NCBI GenBank assembly: GCA_001600695.1
Contig: BCKQ01000023.1
Location: 42,346-106,345 of the forward strand
Length of the DNA: 64,000 nt
From: Ascoidea asiatica
Taxonomy: Eukaryota > Ascomycota > Saccharomycetes > Ascoideales > Ascoideaceae
Reading direction: 5' to 3'
In this document: in pieces, positions 60,310 through 64,000 of the stretch
Layout of the letters: each line of letters begins with the position of its first letter
How positions within the stretch are numbered: the stretch's first letter is position 1
Notes under the pieces: model-generated
What the model saw: only the letters and a program-made list of their open reading frames with translations
Databases searched by the model: none
Told to the model about the DNA's origin: nothing
Program-made: the position numbers and the translations under genes

Positions 60310-63300
60310 TTATAAAGCAAAGGCCCTTAAGATTTTAGGCAATCTTGATGTATCACCATTTAGTAATGCTTGAGAATAATTGATAAAAGTTTTAGTTGGA
60401 TTCTTATTGTCAGTCAACGCAGGAAATAATCTATTACCATTTACTTTATTTTTAATATCAGCACCATTTAAAGTAGAAAATTTGTAAACATTATTATCAA
60501 AAACCGTTTCACAATTTGTGGACCATAATAATATAATTCTAATTTGTGTTTTCTAACACTTTGTCTTAAAACATAATCACCTACTTCAAAAACTTTAATA
60601 AATGCTTTGTCTTCTTGAAAGTTCGTTTTGGTATCTGCAATGTTCCATTTAATTTTAGAATGTTCCTTTCGTTTTTTATTTAGCCTTGAATTTGTAAGAC
60701 TCTTAATTGAGTAGCTGCTTGATCCTCGGCATCTGTAGGTTCTCTTGCATAAGGTTGCATATTATTGCTTGAACCTGAATATACACCAAAAACTAAAAAG
60801 TAAGGTGGAATTATATTTTGACTTTCTTGACCTGTATTGAATTAATGTAGCATTGATAAGGAGGTCCCATTCTGAGGAAACATTCAAATGAAATAAAAAT
60901 TTTTGAATAAACCATTAAACTTCTCACATTTAGCATTAGTCTCAAGTTGATATGGAGAGGTTTTGCGACATTTGATTTCTAAGGAGTCTAATTTCTCAAT
61001 AACATTATTTGCAACAAAAGCAGAACCATTATCCATAATTATTTCTTTAATTTGACCATGGTTAGTGAAGATAGTGTAAATTAAATTTAGAACATGTAAC
61101 GAGCCAGTATCTGGTGTTCCAACAGCGTAAGCATAATATGTACCACAATCAATTGCAGTGATACAAAATTTATTTCCAGATGAAGTTTTTTGAAAAGGAC
61201 CAATATAATGCATCCCCCATCTTGAGAAGGCTGTTGCAGAAGGAATTGGAGTTAATGTCTTAGAAATAGCTGATGGATTTTTCATAAGCTGACAATGAGG
61301 AAAACTCTAATAACTTCTTGAAATAATAGAATACTATCAGGATGAAATTATTTTTCATTTACCATGTTTTCTAGATTTCCAATGGAACAGTGAGCATTTG
61401 AAAGATGAACTTTTTCAGAGACTTCCTTAAACTTATCTTCACTTAAAACAATAGCTAAACGATCTTTAATTCTAATATGAAGTTGATTATCATAGAAAAT
61501 AAAGTTAGCAAAGATAAATTTAGAACTCATATTTTTAGGAATTTCTTTATTTTGAAAAAATTCTTTAATTCTAATAAGATCGACTTCACACAAATCCTTA
61601 ATTGATTTGATGGTTTTGATCTGAGTTTCAGTTTCATTAAGTTCATCAATTTCCATTAATGTCTCCTTTGCTTTTTCATCAAGCAAATCAGTCCTTCTTG
61701 ATAGTAAATCACGAACCACATTTTGTTTTCCAGGCTTGTATTGAATATCAGAATCATAATGTTCAATGATTTCAATGAATTTCCTAACTCTTTTTCCAGG
61801 ATCTGATTTAGTTTTAATATATTGAAGAGATTCATGATCGGTTCTAACAATAATTTTGCATCCTTCAATATATTTTTAAAAATGAATCAATGAATGAACA
61901 ACAGCTAAAAGTTCTCTCTCTTGAGCAGAATACTTTTGTTGTGTTTTTGAAAATTTTCTTGATTCAAAAGCAACAGGATATAATTGGATCTTTCCAGTGT
62001 TCTCATTTTTATAGGATTGGAGTAATACACAACATAAAGCAAAGTCAGAAGCATCAGTTTCTAAAATTGCAACTCTCTCAGGATCAAATGCTTTTAAAAC
62101 AGGAGCAGTAGTTAATGTTTTTTTCATTGATGTAAAGCATTCAATTAGAGAAGGTTTTAATTCAATTTTTGTTCCTGGTTTAGGAGACCCAACCAATAAA
62201 TCTGTAAGTGGAATCATTTGTTGAGAAAAATTTGAGATAAATTTTCGGTAATATGAGCATAAGTTAATGAAACCTCTTATATCACTAATTGATTTTGGTA
62301 ATGGCCAATTTAAGATTTTCTCGATCTTTGAAGGATCAGTTTTGATTCCTTCTGAGGAAACAATATGTCCTAAAAATCTAACTTCTTTGCAAAAGAATTT
62401 TGACTTCTTCACATTTGATTGAAGTTTTTCTTTTTCAAGTTGAGTAAGGACCTCATTAACTTGATCAATATGATCTGCTTTATTATGGCTGTAAATAATT
62501 ATATCATCAACATAAACCATAACATAAGGTAGGTGGCCTAAAATTTTCATCATAAATGATTGAAAGGTATAAGTACCATTGACTAAACCAAAAGNCATGA
62601 CATNGAATTGATAATGACCTGAATTGGAAGAAAAAGCAGTTTTAGCTTTACTATCATTATCTAAAGCAATTTGGTAAAAGCCATTTTTCATATCCAAACA
62701 TGTGAAGTATTTAGCACCATTGAGTTTATTTAGGCAAATATCATTAGATGGCAAAGGAAAATAATGCCTAACACTAATAGCATTTAATTTCCTATAATCA
62801 ACGCAAACTCTATAAGTTCTATCATCTTTTGGAACAAGAACTAATGGAAAGTTCCAGCCACTTTTAGTTTCAAAAATTAATCCAGCTTCTAGATTTGATT
62901 TAACAAATTCATCAATGAATTTTTGTTGAAGAGGACTATAGTTGTAACTTCCAATATTAATTGCTGTTTCAGAAGTTGTTTCAATAGTGTGTTTAAACAG
63001 TCTTCCTGGAGGTAATCTTGGAGTTGAATCATTTAAGTAAGAGTATTTCTTCAGATCAAACACTTGTTCCTCATTTGATTTTGATGTTGAGACATAAAAT
63101 TTTTCTAATTCATCAACAGTTTCTGGACTCAAAATACACTTTTTATCTTGGTTAAAAAGCATAATTGAAAATCTATCACTACCTTTTGCACAAAATTTTT
63201 GGTCGTAGAGAAATCTACTTCCAATAGTAATATCGAAAGCTTTTGTTGAACTTTCTGGCAAAACAGCACATTTGATGTCAATTAAACCAAAGTTTTCAAT

Positions 63301-63456
63301 GAATAGTGGTAAAATGACATCATTCTTGACTATCCTTGTCCCTGTAAAGCCATGGATTGTTGTAGGCTTACACTGTAGCATTTTTATTTCCAAGCCTTTT
63401 AAGGATGATTCAAAAACATAGTCGGATTCAGCACCAGTATCGAAAAGAATTTTCAT
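60310..63456 (-). pseudogene. Retrotransposon Pol (protease-RT-RNase H-integrase), broken
   Basis: The ATG at 63456 opens with the aspartic protease motif LFDTGAES. RT motifs follow (VCVDYRKLNAI, FTCLDMKNGFYQI, YVDDIIIYS), then RNase H (ILETDASDFALCCVLLQ). An in-frame TAA at 61876-61878 cuts RNase H just before its last part (VRTDHESLQY), which remains open in the same frame to a second stop at 61348-61350. The integrase zinc-binding region then shifts frame near 61290-61300. The integrase core (60884-61285) keeps its DDE residues in TAIDCG, IIMDNGSAF and KCEKFNG. A further stop at 60884 and later shifts break the C-terminal part, though a YYGP (GPY/F-like) block is visible near 60515-60530. 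Two N bases lie in RT at 62595 and 62604. I infer a copy unable to make full Pol. Confidence 0.85.
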
Positions 63457-64000
63457 CTTTTTATCATTAACGAAGAATTGAAATATCTATTAGGAAACTT
63501 TTTGTTGTTGGTGTTAATTAATCTAAACTGTTCATCGTCAGAAAAGGATTCTGAGGTTAGTTCCAGCTCTGACTTTTCAGATTGGTCTTCCTCCACTCCT
63601 TCTTCAGCAATTCTGTAACTAGACTTCTTGTCATATTTGTTTTTGTATCTAGAACTGGAATTACCTTTTGATTTTCTATTTGCAGCTTCGGTTTCAGCAA
63701 TTTTTTTGTATTTTCTATACCAGAAACAAGTATTTCGGAAATGTCCTGGGAGATTACAGACATCACAAGTTTTGGTTGTGGAACGAATTGCATTGAAGTT
63801 TTCCTTTGAGTTTGAATCAATAATTGATTCAAGATTATTGAACTTATAAATATCATTGTCAATAATAACTTCATTTGAAACAGCTGTAAAAACATCTGTT
63901 GAACTGAACAAGTTAAGTAATTTGTTGAACAATTCAATAGTTGTTTTGGATGGAAATTTTGTTTCCCATTGAATTTGATGAGGAAATTCATTTTTAATTT
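63453..64000 (-). CDS. Retrotransposon Gag C-terminal part (truncated by window edge)
   Basis: The frame is open from the right edge of the window to a TGA at 63455-63453, giving about 181 residues, and no ATG is needed since it continues beyond 64000. It contains a nucleocapsid-type zinc knuckle CDVCNLPGHFRNTC (CX2C, GH, X4C spacing), followed by a Lys/Arg/Ser-rich basic stretch and an acidic tail. The stop overlaps the first ATG of pol as ATGA, with pol in the -1 frame; pol is also open for about 12 codons upstream of that ATG. Confidence 0.8.
   Translation of the reverse strand, partial: IKNEFPHQIQWETKFPSKTTIELFNKLLNLFSSTDVFTAVSNEVIIDNDIYKFNNLESIIDSNSKENFNAIRSTTKTCDVCNLPGHFRNTCFWYRKYKKIAETEAANRKSKGNSSSRYKNKYDKKSSYRIAEEGVEEDQSEKSELELTSESFSDDEQFRLINTNNKKFPNRYFNSSLMIKR

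Larger units (their letters stand above)
59709..64000 (-). mobile_element. Ty3/gypsy LTR retrotransposon, 3' part, decayed
   Basis: On the minus strand, a Gag C-terminal region with a zinc knuckle is followed by protease, reverse transcriptase, RNase H, integrase and then a candidate 3' LTR. This is the Ty3/gypsy order (RT before integrase). The 5' LTR and Gag N-terminus lie beyond the window. Pol holds several stops and frameshifts, so this copy should be non-autonomous. Two undetermined bases (62595, 62604) fall in the RT region, which suggests that similar copies elsewhere confused the assembly. Confidence 0.88.

Overview
This window looks like a budding-yeast (Saccharomycotina) nuclear chromosome. 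It is strongly AT-rich, and its genes are compact, single-exon and TTA-rich. Simple-sequence Asn/Ser/Asp tracts sit inside proteins. Three intron-less yeast-type tRNA genes are present (Phe-GAA, Ile-AAT, His-GTG). Proteins are recognisable as orthologues of known yeast families: Sam35, Pdr16, Leu4, Sad1, Rbp95, Cce1, full-length CAND1/Tip120, Ulp2-type SUMO proteases and Ubp8. I cannot tell the species, nor whether CTG reads as Leu or Ser. CTG codons are rare and the ones I checked are not diagnostic.

Layout. 1-515 is the 5' end of an SREBP-type bHLH factor running off the left edge. 1.6-14 kb holds SAM35, a PDR16-like CRAL-TRIO protein, a DUF2075/Schlafen-group-3-like helicase with a presequence-like N-terminus, LEU4 (with a consensus Gcn4 site upstream), SAD1 and an Ecm3-like membrane protein. 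14.6 kb carries tRNA-Phe. 15.1-21 kb holds a divergent pair of secreted yapsin-like proteins that have lost the aspartyl-protease signatures; one is an unusual double-domain protein. 22-28 kb holds a D-amino-acid oxidase, tRNA-Ile, an RBP95 homologue, tRNA-His, the CCE1 Holliday-junction resolvase and an unlisted 53-residue Cys-rich ORF. 28.5-35 kb holds CAND1 and a two-RRM protein. A 5.7-kb gene desert follows. 40.8-50 kb holds two tandem Ulp2-type SUMO proteases and UBP8. 50.4-58.8 kb holds three same-strand paralogous MFS anion:cation symporters. 59.7-64 kb is the 3' part of a minus-strand Ty3/gypsy retrotransposon with its 3' LTR and a decayed pol.

Shared themes. Several genes concern ubiquitin and SUMO (CAND1, two SUMO proteases, UBP8, and the inactive USP-fold splicing factor SAD1), but they are not an operon and I infer no joint regulation. 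A genome-style feature stands out: most gene starts have a 0.2-0.7 kb GC-rich island in the 5' intergenic space. Some of these islands contain Reb1-like TTACCCG or CACGTG motifs, and they contrast sharply with the AT-rich surroundings.

The best candidates for something new are the catalytically dead yapsin pair, the 53-aa Cys-rich protein, the helicase with a mitochondrial-like leader, the long pyrimidine-rich upstream region of the RRM gene, and the recurrent GC islands.
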